A DNA stretch of 18,452 bases from Bacteroidales bacterium. GTDB lineage: Bacteria; Bacteroidota; Bacteroidia; Bacteroidales; UBA932. The notes under the pieces were generated by a model. It saw only the letters and a program-made list of their open reading frames with translations. It did no database searches and had not been told where the DNA came from. The first letter of the stretch is position 1, and every line of letters starts with the position of its first letter. Where the stretch lies: contig JAFUQW010000112.1 in NCBI GenBank assembly GCA_017472115.1, positions 1-18,452 of the forward strand, written 5' to 3'. Shown in pieces: positions 1 to 7,295 of the stretch. Position numbers and translations under genes: made by a program.

Positions 1-1
1 A

Positions 2-9
2 TAATTTTG
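2..9 (+). promoter_or_regulatory. Candidate Bacteroidetes -7 box of the rpsP-rimM operon
   Basis: The octamer TAATTTTG fits the Bacteroidetes sigma factor -7 consensus TAnnTTTG. It lies about 63 nt upstream of the rpsP start codon, a plausible leader length. The matching -33 element would lie outside the window, so only half of the promoter can be judged. Confidence 0.5.
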
Positions 10-71
10 CGCGCTTTTCCTCGGGTAGGAAAACATTGGTAACTTTATTAACATTTAAAAACAGATTCACA

Positions 72-620
72 ATGGCTGTTAAAATTCGTCTTCAGCGCCA
101 CGGAAAGAAGAATTTCGCATTCTTCCACATTGTAGTGGCTGATTCACGCGCACCTCGCGATGGTCGTTTCATTGAGCAGATCGGCTCTTACAACCCTAAC
201 ACAAACCCTGCAACTATCGTTCTCAACCACGAGCGCGCACTTGCATGGCTCAACGTAGGTGCTCAGCCTACACTCACTGCAAAGCGTCTCCTCTCATATG
301 AGGGTGTACTCCTTGCAAAGCACCTCGAGGGTGGTGTAAAGAAGGGCGCTCTCACTCAGGAGCAGGCTGATGCAAAGCTTGCTGCCTGGAAGGCAGAGAA
401 GGCTGCTAAGATCAACGCAAAGAAAGAGGGACTCAGCAAGGATGCTGCTGCCGCTTACAAGGCTGCCGTAGCTGCTGAGGCTAAGGTAAATCAGGAGAGA
501 GCTGAGGCTATCGCTAAGAGAAAGGCTGAGGCTGAGGAAGCTGCACGCGCAGCTGCTGAGGCTGCCGCTGCTGAAGCTGCTGCACAGGCTGCAGAAGCAG
601 AGGAGACACCAGCTGAGTAA
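72..620 (+). CDS. rpsP: 30S ribosomal protein S16 with long C-terminal tail
   Basis: S16 is a small-subunit protein that binds 16S rRNA and helps 30S assembly. The N-terminal ~85 residues are typical: [20 protein letters not shown], then [21 protein letters not shown] chose ATG 72 because it begins the conserved MAVKIRL motif; an in-frame TTG at 36 would add 12 residues that do not belong to the family. From about residue 115 the protein becomes a Lys/Ala/Glu-rich, low-complexity, probably helical tail. This makes 182 residues, against about 80-90 in Proteobacteria; long tails are usual in Bacteroidetes S16. There is no clear Shine-Dalgarno sequence, also usual for the phylum. rimM follows 4 nt downstream, the conserved rpsP-rimM pairing. 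Confidence 0.97.
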   Translation: MAVKIRLQRHGKKNFAFFHIVVADSRAPRDGRFIEQIGSYNPNTNPATIVLNHERALAWLNVGAQPTLTAKRLLSYEGVLLAKHLEGGVKKGALTQEQADAKLAAWKAEKAAKINAKKEGLSKDAAAAYKAAVAAEAKVNQERAEAIAKRKAEAEEAARAAAEAAAAEAAAQAAEAEETPAE

Positions 621-624
621 TTCT

Positions 625-1239
625 ATGCAGCAGGTAGCTCAGGTATTGAAATCCAATGGTACCGACGGGGAGCTTGTACTGAGCTTCCGTGAAATCGCTC
701 CTGAAGATATCAACCTATCGGAACCGGTGTTCATCATCTTTGATGGACTTCCGGTTCCTTTTTTTATCGAATCATTCGCAAAGAGAGGCAATTCCAAGGC
801 CCTCGTACATCTCACTGACATCTGCTCACAGGAGGATGTGGATGAGATTGCCGGGAAGGCCGTATATGTGGATGACTCTCAGATTCCGGAAATGTCACTT
901 GAAGAAGACGGTTTTGCGGCACTTGTGGGATGGATGCTGCTGACCCCGGAGATCCCCGATCAGGTCGGGGATGACGACAGAATTGTCGGGGAGATTCCCG
1001 ATCAGGTCGGGAATGACAAAAGAATAGACACAGATGACAAGAAGTCATTGCCGGCCCTGATCGGCAATCTGTACGAAGTCGGAGAGATCATCGACTTCAT
1101 CGACATCCCAAACAACCCTTGCATAGAGGTGGAAACAGAAAATGGAGCAGTAATGATACCGCTCCATGAAGATCTTATCCTTTCCGTTGACCCTGAATAT
1201 CAGGAAATCATAATGCAGATTCCTGCAGGACTTCTTTAG
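625..1239 (+). CDS. rimM: Ribosome maturation factor RimM, with an in-frame repeat insertion
   Basis: RimM assists late 30S assembly, around the 16S head and protein S19. It has an N-terminal RimM beta-barrel and a C-terminal PRC barrel. Here the N-domain (residues ~1-95, with NGTDGELVLSF) and the PRC-barrel end (GEIIDFIDIPNNPCIEVE, then MIPLHEDLILSVD and IPAGLL) are recognisable. The identification rests on these matches and on the position 4 nt after rpsP. The protein is 204 aa, longer than the usual ~170-180. The excess lies between LLTPE and YEVGEI, at residues ~109-148. This stretch contains EIPDQVGDDDRIVG followed by EIPDQVGNDKRI, a 14-residue tandem repeat encoded by DNA hairpins (see the repeat entry at 948-1070). 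The frame stays open through the insertion, so the gene is probably functional. Its stop overlaps by 3-4 nt the stop of a convergent small gene on the other strand. Confidence 0.88.
   Translation: MQQVAQVLKSNGTDGELVLSFREIAPEDINLSEPVFIIFDGLPVPFFIESFAKRGNSKALVHLTDICSQEDVDEIAGKAVYVDDSQIPEMSLEEDGFAALVGWMLLTPEIPDQVGDDDRIVGEIPDQVGNDKRIDTDDKKSLPALIGNLYEVGEIIDFIDIPNNPCIEVETENGAVMIPLHEDLILSVDPEYQEIIMQIPAGLL
948..1070. repeat. Three stem-loop repeat copies inside rimM
   Basis: Two direct copies (948-975 and 990-1017) are spaced 42 bp, or 14 codons. A third, inverted and diverged copy lies at 1044-1070. Copy 1 has stem ATCCCCGA/TCGGGGAT and copy 2 ATTCCCGA/TCGGGAAT, both around a TCAGG loop. Copy 3 has ATTGCCG/CGGCAAT (1047-1053 with 1062-1068). 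Each stem is perfectly paired although the arms differ between copies. Each copy is flanked by GTCAT/ATGAC on one side, and on the other by GAT or by ATCT. Copies 1 and 2 encode the 14-residue repeat in RimM. The elements resemble the short dispersed repeats in the lysine cluster further along. Confidence 0.85.
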
Positions 1240-1412
1240 ATTCTGTCCTTGATCACAAAGTAATACACAGCAAGTCCAATCCAGCTGAAGCACAGAAGGC
1301 AGACTGTGAGAAGAATCTTGATCAAAGCGTCAACATGACCTTTGCTCCATACATCCTTGATGCACCAGATGCAGCAGATGACTCCTACGAGCCAGATGAT
1401 AAATCCAATCAT
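1236..1412 (-). CDS. Small two-helix membrane protein (58 aa), possibly PLDc_N-like
   Basis: The reading frame begins MIGFIIWLVGVICCIWCIKD and ends WIGLAVYYFVIKDRI. Hydrophobic stretches at residues ~1-17 and ~33-53 are separated by a short polar loop (IKDVWSKGHVDA), as in a small hairpin membrane protein. The pattern of Trp/Asp after helix 1 and WIG...YY before a charged tail resembles PLDc_N-type or related short membrane proteins. That resemblance is pattern only; I do not assign a function. ATG 1412 was chosen because it begins the hydrophobic segment; the frame stays open further upstream into the MITE-like element. The gene is convergent with rimM and the two overlap at their stop codons. 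The left end of the inverted-repeat element lies only 9 nt upstream of the start, so the element may supply its leader. Confidence 0.6.
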   Translation of the reverse strand: MIGFIIWLVGVICCIWCIKDVWSKGHVDALIKILLTVCLLCFSWIGLAVYYFVIKDRI

Positions 1413-1420
1413 GACAATAA

Positions 1421-1618
1421 TATTTAGAAACTGTTCAAATTTTTCTACGAAAAAATATAATATATTGAAACTGTTGTATTCTCATCAATCTGTCATGCGT
1501 CTTTTCAGCATGTTTCTTCTGTATTCATCGTAAGATAACACCGCTATCCTCCTCATAAAAACATTCTAAAATACATCTTGACATTTTCAAGGATAAAAAT
1601 TCAAACAGTTTCTTAATA
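1421..1618. mobile_element. MITE-like element with 24-bp terminal inverted repeats
   Basis: Positions 1421-1444 and the reverse complement of 1595-1618 match at 21 of 24 bases. Both contain the core AAGAAACTGTT or TAGAAACTGTT followed by AAATTTTT or GAATTTTT. The interior is AT-rich and holds no transposase. A further GAAACTGTT occurs inside at 1467-1475. The minus strand has a 23-codon open frame (1485-1556, beginning MRRIAVLSYDEYRR), possibly a relic. No clear target-site duplication is visible, so the exact ends are uncertain. The size (~198 bp), the inverted ends and the lack of a gene suggest a non-autonomous transposable element. A large transcription-terminating hairpin between the flanking genes is the alternative. 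Confidence 0.55.
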
Positions 1619-1635
1619 GATTATGATGTGCTTTC

Positions 1636-2379
1636 TTAATATTGCACTGAAATCGCTGCTCCGAAATTGTCCATACAGAACACTTCAGGTACATTCGGAT
1701 TCGTTGACTGCACATCAATATCTATGTATTGAATATCCCCTATGGTGGAAAGATCGAAAGTAACCCACTTGCCAGGAACATTCACAACCCCTCCCTCACA
1801 CGTAATGAGATTGAAGCTCGCTTCAGCAGCCTTCTTGTCATCACGATAACCTGTAAACTTGATAACAAGAGCATCCCCGTCTTTGAAATGCGTCTGTGCG
1901 GCATACGCCACATAAAAAGGAACAGCGACCTTACATACCTTGACCACACAGGTTCCGTATTCATCAAGCATGAATCCTATGTCGTGAACAGGCATCATGT
2001 CGTCTGACGACTTCTTAAAGACGCTATAAGTCCTGCTGCTGTCTGCAGGAGCATTTACTCGATACAGATCGACATCCTTGTCCGGTTCATCCCCCTGACT
2101 GTAAACCTTCCCCTTGAGATGTGAGAGTATGAATCCGCCGAGAAAGGTCTGCTTATCTTCAGTTGTCTTATGAAGGAAAGCCACATCAGCCCATGTCAGT
2201 CCCGTACCATATCGGGTGTCAAAATAAAGGCTGTCGCTTCCGAACTGCTCAGCTATTTCATAATCATTCACATACTCAAAAGTGGCCACCATATTGTACT
2301 GCTGACTGTTCATAGGTCCGTCTCCGAGACATGACACGAACATGGCAGCCGAAATAAACACTACTAAAAATTTCTTCAT
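1636..2379 (-). CDS. DUF4465-like lipoprotein
   Basis: The protein has 247 residues. MKKFLVVFISAAMFVSC is a lipoprotein signal peptide with the lipidated Cys at residue 17 (FVSC, with a slightly atypical -3 residue). The C-terminal half matches the DUF4465 pattern: KDGDALVIKFTGYRDDKK, then WVTFDLSTIGDIQYIDIDVQ, then FCMDNFG near the end. That fold is a beta-sandwich found in Bacteroidetes surface or secreted proteins, and its ligand is generally unknown. It is therefore probably an outer-membrane-anchored protein. It stands alone: dapF ends 152 nt upstream, and a promoter that fits the Bacteroidetes consensus lies in that gap. No SusC/TonB-dependent partner is in the window. I am confident of the lipoprotein call and moderately confident of the domain. 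Confidence 0.75.
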   Translation of the reverse strand: MKKFLVVFISAAMFVSCLGDGPMNSQQYNMVATFEYVNDYEIAEQFGSDSLYFDTRYGTGLTWADVAFLHKTTEDKQTFLGGFILSHLKGKVYSQGDEPDKDVDLYRVNAPADSSRTYSVFKKSSDDMMPVHDIGFMLDEYGTCVVKVCKVAVPFYVAYAAQTHFKDGDALVIKFTGYRDDKKAAEASFNLITCEGGVVNVPGKWVTFDLSTIGDIQYIDIDVQSTNPNVPEVFCMDNFGAAISVQY

Positions 2380-2444
2380 TATATATTCTTTACTTAAGTT
2401 TCACAAATAATAAATTGCTGGTCAATCGAAGGCCAATGTTGTTT

Positions 2445-2463
2445 ACGTTACCTATCTCCTAAA
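2445..2463. repeat. 19-bp motif shared with the dapB upstream repeats
   Basis: This 19-mer (ACGTTACCTATCTCCTAAA) matches 18 of 19 bases of the end of both 94-bp repeats upstream of dapB (7371-7389 and 7507-7525). It lies in the leader of the lipoprotein gene. It may be the remnant of another copy of that repeat; the neighbouring bases do not match. Confidence 0.6.
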
Positions 2464-2512
2464 ACCTGAAGGTCTCAAAAACAAGGTACCAAGTTCTTTA
2501 TTGTTAATCTGA

Positions 2513-2542
2513 CAAAGATAATGTTTTTTGTCAATGTGCAAA
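2513..2542 (-). promoter_or_regulatory. Candidate promoter of the DUF4465-like lipoprotein gene
   Basis: On the minus strand TTTG (2542-2539) is followed after 18 bp by TATCTTTG (2520-2513), which fits the Bacteroidetes TTTG / TAnnTTTG promoter pattern. Transcription would start near 2506 and leave a leader of about 125 nt before the lipoprotein ATG. The -33 element overlaps the last codons of dapF. I see no recognisable riboswitch in the leader. Confidence 0.6.
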
Positions 2543-3424
2543 CAAAATTTCAGCGACATAGGCTGCCGGTCCGGTCAGCCAGACATTTTCCGCGACAAGG
2601 TTTCCCCCGGACGGAGAGAACTCCACACTGAGATCGTCTCTTTTTGCATGAATATCGTATATCACTGAATCAGAACGCCTTTCTGATGGTTCCAGACCGG
2701 AAACGAATGCAGCGACAGCCGAAGCCACGATACCTGTGCCGCAGGCGAAGGTCTCATCTTCCACACCTTTCTCGTATGTCCGCACCTTCAGGATATTGCC
2801 GTCGGCTTCGATGAAATTGACATTGGCCCCTACCGGCTGAAGTTCACGGGCATTATATCTTATGTCACGGCCTTCCTTCACTATGTCATATTCTTCAAGG
2901 CCATCGACCACCCTCACGAAATGTCTTGTGCCGGTGTCCATAAACCATCCCTCGGAAGGAGAATCCACACCGGTGAGGCTTTCATGCCGTTCCACCCTGC
3001 CGACATCCTTCATCTTCAGTCTCACGCCCCTGACTCCGTCTGCATCTTCAAGAATTTCAGCCACATGCAGACCGTCTGCAGCCTCGAAGAGATATGTTCC
3101 ATCCTCCCGTAAAGGCTGAACACCCATTTCTGCCGCGAAAGCGACAATGCAGCGTCCGCCGTTGCCGCACATCATTCCTCCGGATCCGTCAGAATTGAAA
3201 TATGTCATCGTGAAATCCGTCTGCGCCGAACCTGTCTTGCGACCTGGCTCAAGGAGCATCAGTCCGTCCGCACCTACGCCATAACGCCTGTCACACAGAT
3301 CCGCTATCGACCTGCTCCATCCGGTACCGTCCGACAGGATGGCATCACAGACCTTGACTTGTCCGTCACGGTTATCCGCTATCAGGAAATCATTTCCTGC
3401 TCCTTGGTATTTGTAAAACTTCAT
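2531..3424 (-). CDS. dapF: Diaminopimelate epimerase
   Basis: DapF interconverts LL- and meso-diaminopimelate, the last step before lysine and peptidoglycan use, by a cofactor-independent two-cysteine mechanism. Both cysteines are visible: Cys86 in MMCGNGGRC and Cys228 in ACGTGIVAS. Other family marks are YQGAGNDFL at the N-terminus, YGVGADGLM, NSDGS and VNFIEA. I start at ATG 3424 (297 aa) because MKFYKYQGAGNDF is the normal family beginning; a TTG at 3448 would add eight residues. It is the last gene of the lysine cluster, 76 nt after the aminotransferase stop. It is complete and shows nothing abnormal. Confidence 0.96.
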   Translation of the reverse strand: MKFYKYQGAGNDFLIADNRDGQVKVCDAILSDGTGWSRSIADLCDRRYGVGADGLMLLEPGRKTGSAQTDFTMTYFNSDGSGGMMCGNGGRCIVAFAAEMGVQPLREDGTYLFEAADGLHVAEILEDADGVRGVRLKMKDVGRVERHESLTGVDSPSEGWFMDTGTRHFVRVVDGLEEYDIVKEGRDIRYNARELQPVGANVNFIEADGNILKVRTYEKGVEDETFACGTGIVASAVAAFVSGLEPSERRSDSVIYDIHAKRDDLSVEFSPSGGNLVAENVWLTGPAAYVAEILFAH

Positions 3425-3500
3425 GGCAGCTAACTTTCTGTAATTCAATCATTTACGCATATTCACTGCCGTCTGCGGGCAGCAGCGAATTTTCAGTATA

Positions 3501-4691
3501 TCATTGAGAATCAATCTGTTGGGTGACCAGCGATGCGAGAAGGCGGACACCTTCGGTCATGCGCTCGGGTGTCATAAAGGAGAAATTCAGGCGCATGGTG
3601 TTCTTTCCGCTTCGGTCCGGGTAGAAAAATTCACCGGCCACGTACGCGACTCCTGCATCCAGAGCCTTGTCATAGAATTTCACCGCATCAAAGCCTTCCG
3701 GCAGTGTAAGGAACAGGAAGAGTCCTCCCTCAGGACGGGTCCATTTAACTCCTTCCGGCATATGAGTTTCAAGAAGGCTGAGCAGAAGATCGCGCTTGCT
3801 CCTATAGAGTTCGATGCTCTTGCAAAGGTTTGCATCAAGCCGTCCGCTTCTGAGGAATTCGGCAGCCACATACTGGTCGAGGATCGGAGGGCAAAGGTCC
3901 AGAGACTGCTTGCACACATATATCCTGTCGAGGATGTCCGGATGAGCTATGGCCCATCCGAGACGGAATCCCGGTGCGAAAATCTTTGAAAAAGAGCCGA
4001 GATGAATCACCCTGTCGGGATCAAGCGAATACATAGTCGGCATGGATTCGCCTTCATAACGTAGTTCACGATAAGGGCTGTCCTCGACTATCAGGAAATC
4101 ATATTCCTGTGCAAGTTCCACGAGAACCCTGCGTTCTTCCAGAGTCAGTGTCTCTCCCGAAGGATTCTGAAAGTCCGGAATCATATATAGGAACTTGACA
4201 GTCTTGCCCTCGGTCCTGGCCTGCTCGATGACCTTTTCATAATTGCCGCGAAGCTCCTCCGGATCTGAAGAATGATCCACCCCGCGGATATCGGCACGAT
4301 AGGAACAGAAGGACTGAAGGGCACCGAGATAGGTGGGGTTGGATGTCAGCACGACATCGCCCGGATCAACGAGCACACGGGTGCATACATCTATTCCCTG
4401 CTGGGATGAGGATGTGATCTGTACCCTTTCCACAGCAACTCCATATCGTTCGGCTACGGCCTCACGCAACTCGGTAACTCCCTGAGTGGCACCGTATTGA
4501 AACGCCTTGCCCCCGTATTTGTCTATGACTTCGGAGACTGTCTGTCTGATTTCATCCAGAGGGAATGTCTCTGCAGATGGATAACCGCCGGCAAAGGAGT
4601 ATATGGCATTCAGATCGACCTTCCTGAATATGTCTCGGACGGGCGATCTGAAAAACGATTCCGTATCTTTTGAAAATTTATTTCTGTGCAT
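3501..4691 (-). CDS. PLP-dependent aminotransferase, probable succinyl-DAP aminotransferase (DapC role)
   Basis: This is a fold-type I aminotransferase of the MocR/LysN/ARO8 group (COG1167-like), without the N-terminal DNA-binding domain of MocR regulators. The PLP lysine is Lys236 in GSFSKIFAPGFRLGW. Also visible are PDFQNPSG (Asn176), VEDSPYREL (Asp204, Tyr207), FQYGATQG near the N-terminus and the substrate-carboxylate Arg in MRLNFS near the C-terminus. Its length of 396 aa is normal for the group. Members act on 2-aminoadipate, branched-chain or aromatic amino acids. The position between dapD and dapF, with no other aminotransferase in the operon, suggests it makes N-succinyl-LL-DAP from the keto precursor, which is DapC's job. 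That is inference from context. It is not the DapL type (LL-DAP aminotransferase), since a dapD and a deacylase are present. Confidence 0.85.
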   Translation of the reverse strand: MHRNKFSKDTESFFRSPVRDIFRKVDLNAIYSFAGGYPSAETFPLDEIRQTVSEVIDKYGGKAFQYGATQGVTELREAVAERYGVAVERVQITSSSQQGIDVCTRVLVDPGDVVLTSNPTYLGALQSFCSYRADIRGVDHSSDPEELRGNYEKVIEQARTEGKTVKFLYMIPDFQNPSGETLTLEERRVLVELAQEYDFLIVEDSPYRELRYEGESMPTMYSLDPDRVIHLGSFSKIFAPGFRLGWAIAHPDILDRIYVCKQSLDLCPPILDQYVAAEFLRSGRLDANLCKSIELYRSKRDLLLSLLETHMPEGVKWTRPEGGLFLFLTLPEGFDAVKFYDKALDAGVAYVAGEFFYPDRSGKNTMRLNFSFMTPERMTEGVRLLASLVTQQIDSQ

Positions 4692-4700
4692 ATCGGTTTA

Positions 4701-4793
4701 AAGATTCTTCACTCCACTTCGTTCCGTTCAGAATGACAGAGGTGCTCGTTTCGTTCAGAATGACATAGATGCTCGTTTCGTTCAGAATGACAG
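4701..4793. repeat. GTCAT/ATCT stem-loop repeat plus two tandem half-units
   Basis: A full element (4701-4738) is bounded by AAGATTCT and AGAATGACA; its outer stem is ATTCT/AGAAT. It is followed by two 27-bp units in tandem (4740-4766 and 4767-4793) that repeat only the right half, GCTCGTTTCGTTCAGAATG. They fill almost the whole gap between dapD and the aminotransferase gene. Confidence 0.85.
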
Positions 4794-4797
4794 GTCT

Positions 4798-5568
4798 CTA
4801 TCTGAGCATATCTTCGAGGGTGATGGAACCTGAGGTCTTTTCGTCACGATACTTCACGATGACAGGACAATAAAGGTGGACACCCATCTCCGCACCGGGG
4901 CCTTTTGACATCGGACGGCTGCCGGCAACGACCACGGCACCTTCAGGGACAACGATCTGTCCGTTCTCATTAGCCCTGATATATTCGCCTGTAGTGGAAT
5001 CAAAAATCGCTGTAGAAGCATTGATTATCACTCCCGTACCGATCACCGCATTCTTCCTGACTATAGTTCCTTCGTAAATCCCGCAGTTACCCCCGATGAA
5101 TACATTATCCTCGATGATCACAGGAAGGGCACCGACCGGCTCAAGCACTCCTCCAAGCTGCGAGGCTGCAGAAAGATGGACGTGCTTTCCAACCTGCGCG
5201 CACGAGCCGACAAGGGCATGCGAGTCGATCATCGTACCCTCATCGACATATGCACCGATGTTCACGTATGCAGGGGGCATCATGATCACCGAAGGAGCCA
5301 GATATGCTCCCACGCGCACGCTGCTGCCACCAGGTACTATCCTGACGCCATTCTCTGCAGTGAAGGTGCGGACCGGAATAGTATCTTTGTCAAAGAACGG
5401 GAACTGTCCCTCCGACATGTCAGCAAGCTTTCCGAGACGGAACCCCGCAAGGATTCCTTCCTTGACCCATGAATTTACCTTCCACTCGCCATCGACATAT
5501 TCCGCGACACGCACTTTGCCGCTTTCAAGGTCGGATATCAGATTATTGAATATTTCTTTTTCTGTCAT
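4798..5568 (-). CDS. dapD: Tetrahydrodipicolinate N-succinyltransferase
   Basis: DapD transfers succinyl from succinyl-CoA to tetrahydrodipicolinate, the committing step of the succinylase route. The protein has 256 aa from ATG 5568 (MTEKEIFNN). An upstream alternative start at 5619 would add 17 residues of no family likeness. The left-handed beta-helix is built of hexapeptide repeats, with the E. coli DapD-like stretches [28 protein letters not shown] and GGVLEP. It ends with VVVAGSRP and LYCPVIVKY before a C-terminal LEDMLR. Its downstream neighbour is the aminotransferase, across a repeat-filled gap. An acetyl-transferring variant cannot be excluded, but the match is to the succinyl type. 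Confidence 0.94.
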   Translation of the reverse strand: MTEKEIFNNLISDLESGKVRVAEYVDGEWKVNSWVKEGILAGFRLGKLADMSEGQFPFFDKDTIPVRTFTAENGVRIVPGGSSVRVGAYLAPSVIMMPPAYVNIGAYVDEGTMIDSHALVGSCAQVGKHVHLSAASQLGGVLEPVGALPVIIEDNVFIGGNCGIYEGTIVRKNAVIGTGVIINASTAIFDSTTGEYIRANENGQIVVPEGAVVVAGSRPMSKGPGAEMGVHLYCPVIVKYRDEKTSGSITLEDMLR

Positions 5569-5652
5569 TTTGTGTGTTTCTTTTACACCTCGCCCATAAA
5601 AACGGCATTTTACGACCAAGATGTCATGTATTTAAAATCAGCAAAGATCTGA

Positions 5653-6528
5653 CTACATCAAAGCATTTACGGTTTCGACCATGAGGTCGTATGTTGCAGG
5701 CCGGCATGGGACGAGAGGGAGACGGAGTTCGTTGGCAATCAGCCCCATTGCTGCCATTGCAGCCTTTGCCGGAATCGGGTTGCTCTCGACAAAACAGTTT
5801 ATGAAGAGAGGAGTCAGTCTTTCGTTCCATTCATGAGCATCCTCCCAACGGCCTTCGCGTATAGCCTTCATGAATCCGGCCATCTGCACAGGCGCCACAT
5901 TGGAAGCCACACTGATGACTCCGGCACCTCCGTTCTCCATCATCCAGAGGGTATCGTCGTCGTTTCCGCTCAATACCTGGAATCCGGCCGGAGCGTTGCG
6001 AAGAATCTCCATTATCTGCTCCCTATTGCCTGAAGCCTCCTTTACTGCAACAATATTATCGATCTCTGCAAGCCTCAGAGTTGTCTCAGCCGTCATATTG
6101 ACTCCTGTACGGCCTGGAACATTATAGAGGACTATCGGCTTGTCTGTTGACTCAGCCACTGCCTTAAAGTACTGATACTGACCCTCCTGAGTCGGTTTGT
6201 TGTAATAAGGAACAACTATAAGAAAGGCATCGGCTCCGTGCGGATCGAGCATCTGCATGCTTCTGATGGTGTGACGAAGGGAATTTGTACCGCCTCCGAC
6301 CACAATCGGACGACCGCAGCTGTGCTCTTTCGCTATCTGAAGAACCTTTATGCGTTCCTCGTCCTCAAGACAAGGAGTCTCGCCTGTGGTTCCGAGAGGG
6401 ACAAGGACATCGATGCCGGCTGCAACCTGACGGTCAACCAAGGCCGCAAAAACCTCATATTCGACTTCACCGTTTCTGAATGGTGTGATCAGGGCGGTTC
6501 CGCAGCCTGATAAATCAATTTTATTCAT
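5653..6528 (-). CDS. dapA: 4-hydroxy-tetrahydrodipicolinate synthase
   Basis: DapA condenses pyruvate with aspartate semialdehyde, the first step specific to lysine/DAP. The TIM-barrel protein has 291 aa, the usual length. The Schiff-base lysine is Lys163 in VAVKEASGN. Catalytic-triad residues are visible: Thr47/48 in GTTGE, Tyr109 in PYYNKP and Tyr135 in LYNVPGRTG, whose Arg140 binds the substrate carboxyl. SGNDDD and ASNVAP are the usual later motifs. Start ATG 6528 fits. It lies downstream of dapB, separated by 86 nt that hold a stem-loop repeat, and 84 nt before dapD. Confidence 0.96.
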   Translation of the reverse strand: MNKIDLSGCGTALITPFRNGEVEYEVFAALVDRQVAAGIDVLVPLGTTGETPCLEDEERIKVLQIAKEHSCGRPIVVGGGTNSLRHTIRSMQMLDPHGADAFLIVVPYYNKPTQEGQYQYFKAVAESTDKPIVLYNVPGRTGVNMTAETTLRLAEIDNIVAVKEASGNREQIMEILRNAPAGFQVLSGNDDDTLWMMENGGAGVISVASNVAPVQMAGFMKAIREGRWEDAHEWNERLTPLFINCFVESNPIPAKAAMAAMGLIANELRLPLVPCRPATYDLMVETVNALM

Positions 6529-6537
6529 ACCTTTATT

Positions 6538-6613
6538 AGATTTCTCGACTTCGGCCTGTCGGCCTTCGCTCGAAATGACAATTATATTTCTATCTACCTT
6601 CGCTCGAAATGAT
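6538..6613. repeat. Stem-loop repeat and half-unit between dapB and dapA
   Basis: The full copy is 6538-6580 with outer stem ATTTC/GAAAT, an inner GGCC/GGCC pair and the usual ATGACA edge. A truncated right half (6594-6613, TTCGCTCGAAATGAT) follows just before the dapB stop codon. This is the longest variant in the window. Confidence 0.8.
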
Positions 6614-6614
6614 A

Positions 6615-7289
6615 TCAGTCAATATTCAAAATAATATCGCGGAACTCATGGACTCCTGTGAGACCTTCCGTCCTGAGAGCAGCAGTCACGGCACCAACCG
6701 CAAATCCGTTTCTTGAGAATGCTTCATGGGTCATGGTGATACGGTCATCCGCACCTTCGAATCCCACCGTATGGATGCCCGGAATCTCTCCGCAACGGAC
6801 CGACTGCACATCTACATGACTGCCCATGTTGGCATCGACAATGTCTGCAAGAGACCTGGCTGTTCCGCTCGGTGCGTCAAGCTTGTGGCAATGGTGCATC
6901 TCCACCATATAAGGGCTGTAGCCGCCGGCCTCGCCGAGGAGCTTGGACACATGGTCGGTCACGGCAAAGAATACGTTCACGCCTATCGAGAAATTCGAAG
7001 CCCAGATCATAGGGGTGCCGCATTTCTCGAAATAGGAAATGACTTCTTCCCTGATGTCCGCCCAGCCTGTCGTTCCCACCACAACTGCCTTGAAGTTCTC
7101 TGCAAGAAATCTGTAGTTGGCCCTGAATGCCGCCGGAGTCGTGAAATCGATGCACACGCACTCCCGAGCAAGGGCAGGATCAGTTTCTGTCACAGCCTCG
7201 CTCCAGCCTGCGTATTCCAGATCTTTTGACAGGATGATCTTTTCGATCATCTTTCCCATTTTTCCGTAACCGCTTATAAGTATTTTCAT
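6615..7289 (-). CDS. dapB: 4-hydroxy-tetrahydrodipicolinate reductase
   Basis: DapB reduces the DapA product with NAD(P)H to tetrahydrodipicolinate. The 224-residue protein is shorter than E. coli DapB (~273). It keeps the nucleotide-binding GYGKMGK (residues 7-13), DFTTP, GTTG (72-75), ASNFSIGVN, and the substrate/catalytic block EMHHCHKLDAPSGTA (His132, His133, Lys136). It ends with the VRCGEIPGIHTVGFEG region typical of the family. Start ATG 7289 gives MKILISGYGKMG. Shorter DapB is common in Bacteroidetes, as far as I recall. Upstream lies a 350-nt repeat-rich gap separating it from lysC; the genes are co-directional, but I see no promoter in the gap. Confidence 0.95.
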   Translation of the reverse strand: MKILISGYGKMGKMIEKIILSKDLEYAGWSEAVTETDPALARECVCIDFTTPAAFRANYRFLAENFKAVVVGTTGWADIREEVISYFEKCGTPMIWASNFSIGVNVFFAVTDHVSKLLGEAGGYSPYMVEMHHCHKLDAPSGTARSLADIVDANMGSHVDVQSVRCGEIPGIHTVGFEGADDRITMTHEAFSRNGFAVGAVTAALRTEGLTGVHEFRDIILNID

Positions 7290-7295
7290 ATTTTT

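Noticed and set aside
36..71. Extended rpsP start at TTG 36
   Set aside because: The added 12 residues are unlike S16, while ATG 72 begins the conserved MAVKIRL motif.
812..1048. Minus-strand frame over rimM containing CHSRPDRESP-like repeats
   Set aside because: It is the antisense reading of the hairpin repeats; rimM on the other strand has clear family motifs.
5569..5652. Separate promoter for dapD
   Set aside because: The only CAAAGAT string lacks the TA needed for a TAnnTTTG box, so co-transcription with dapA is simpler.
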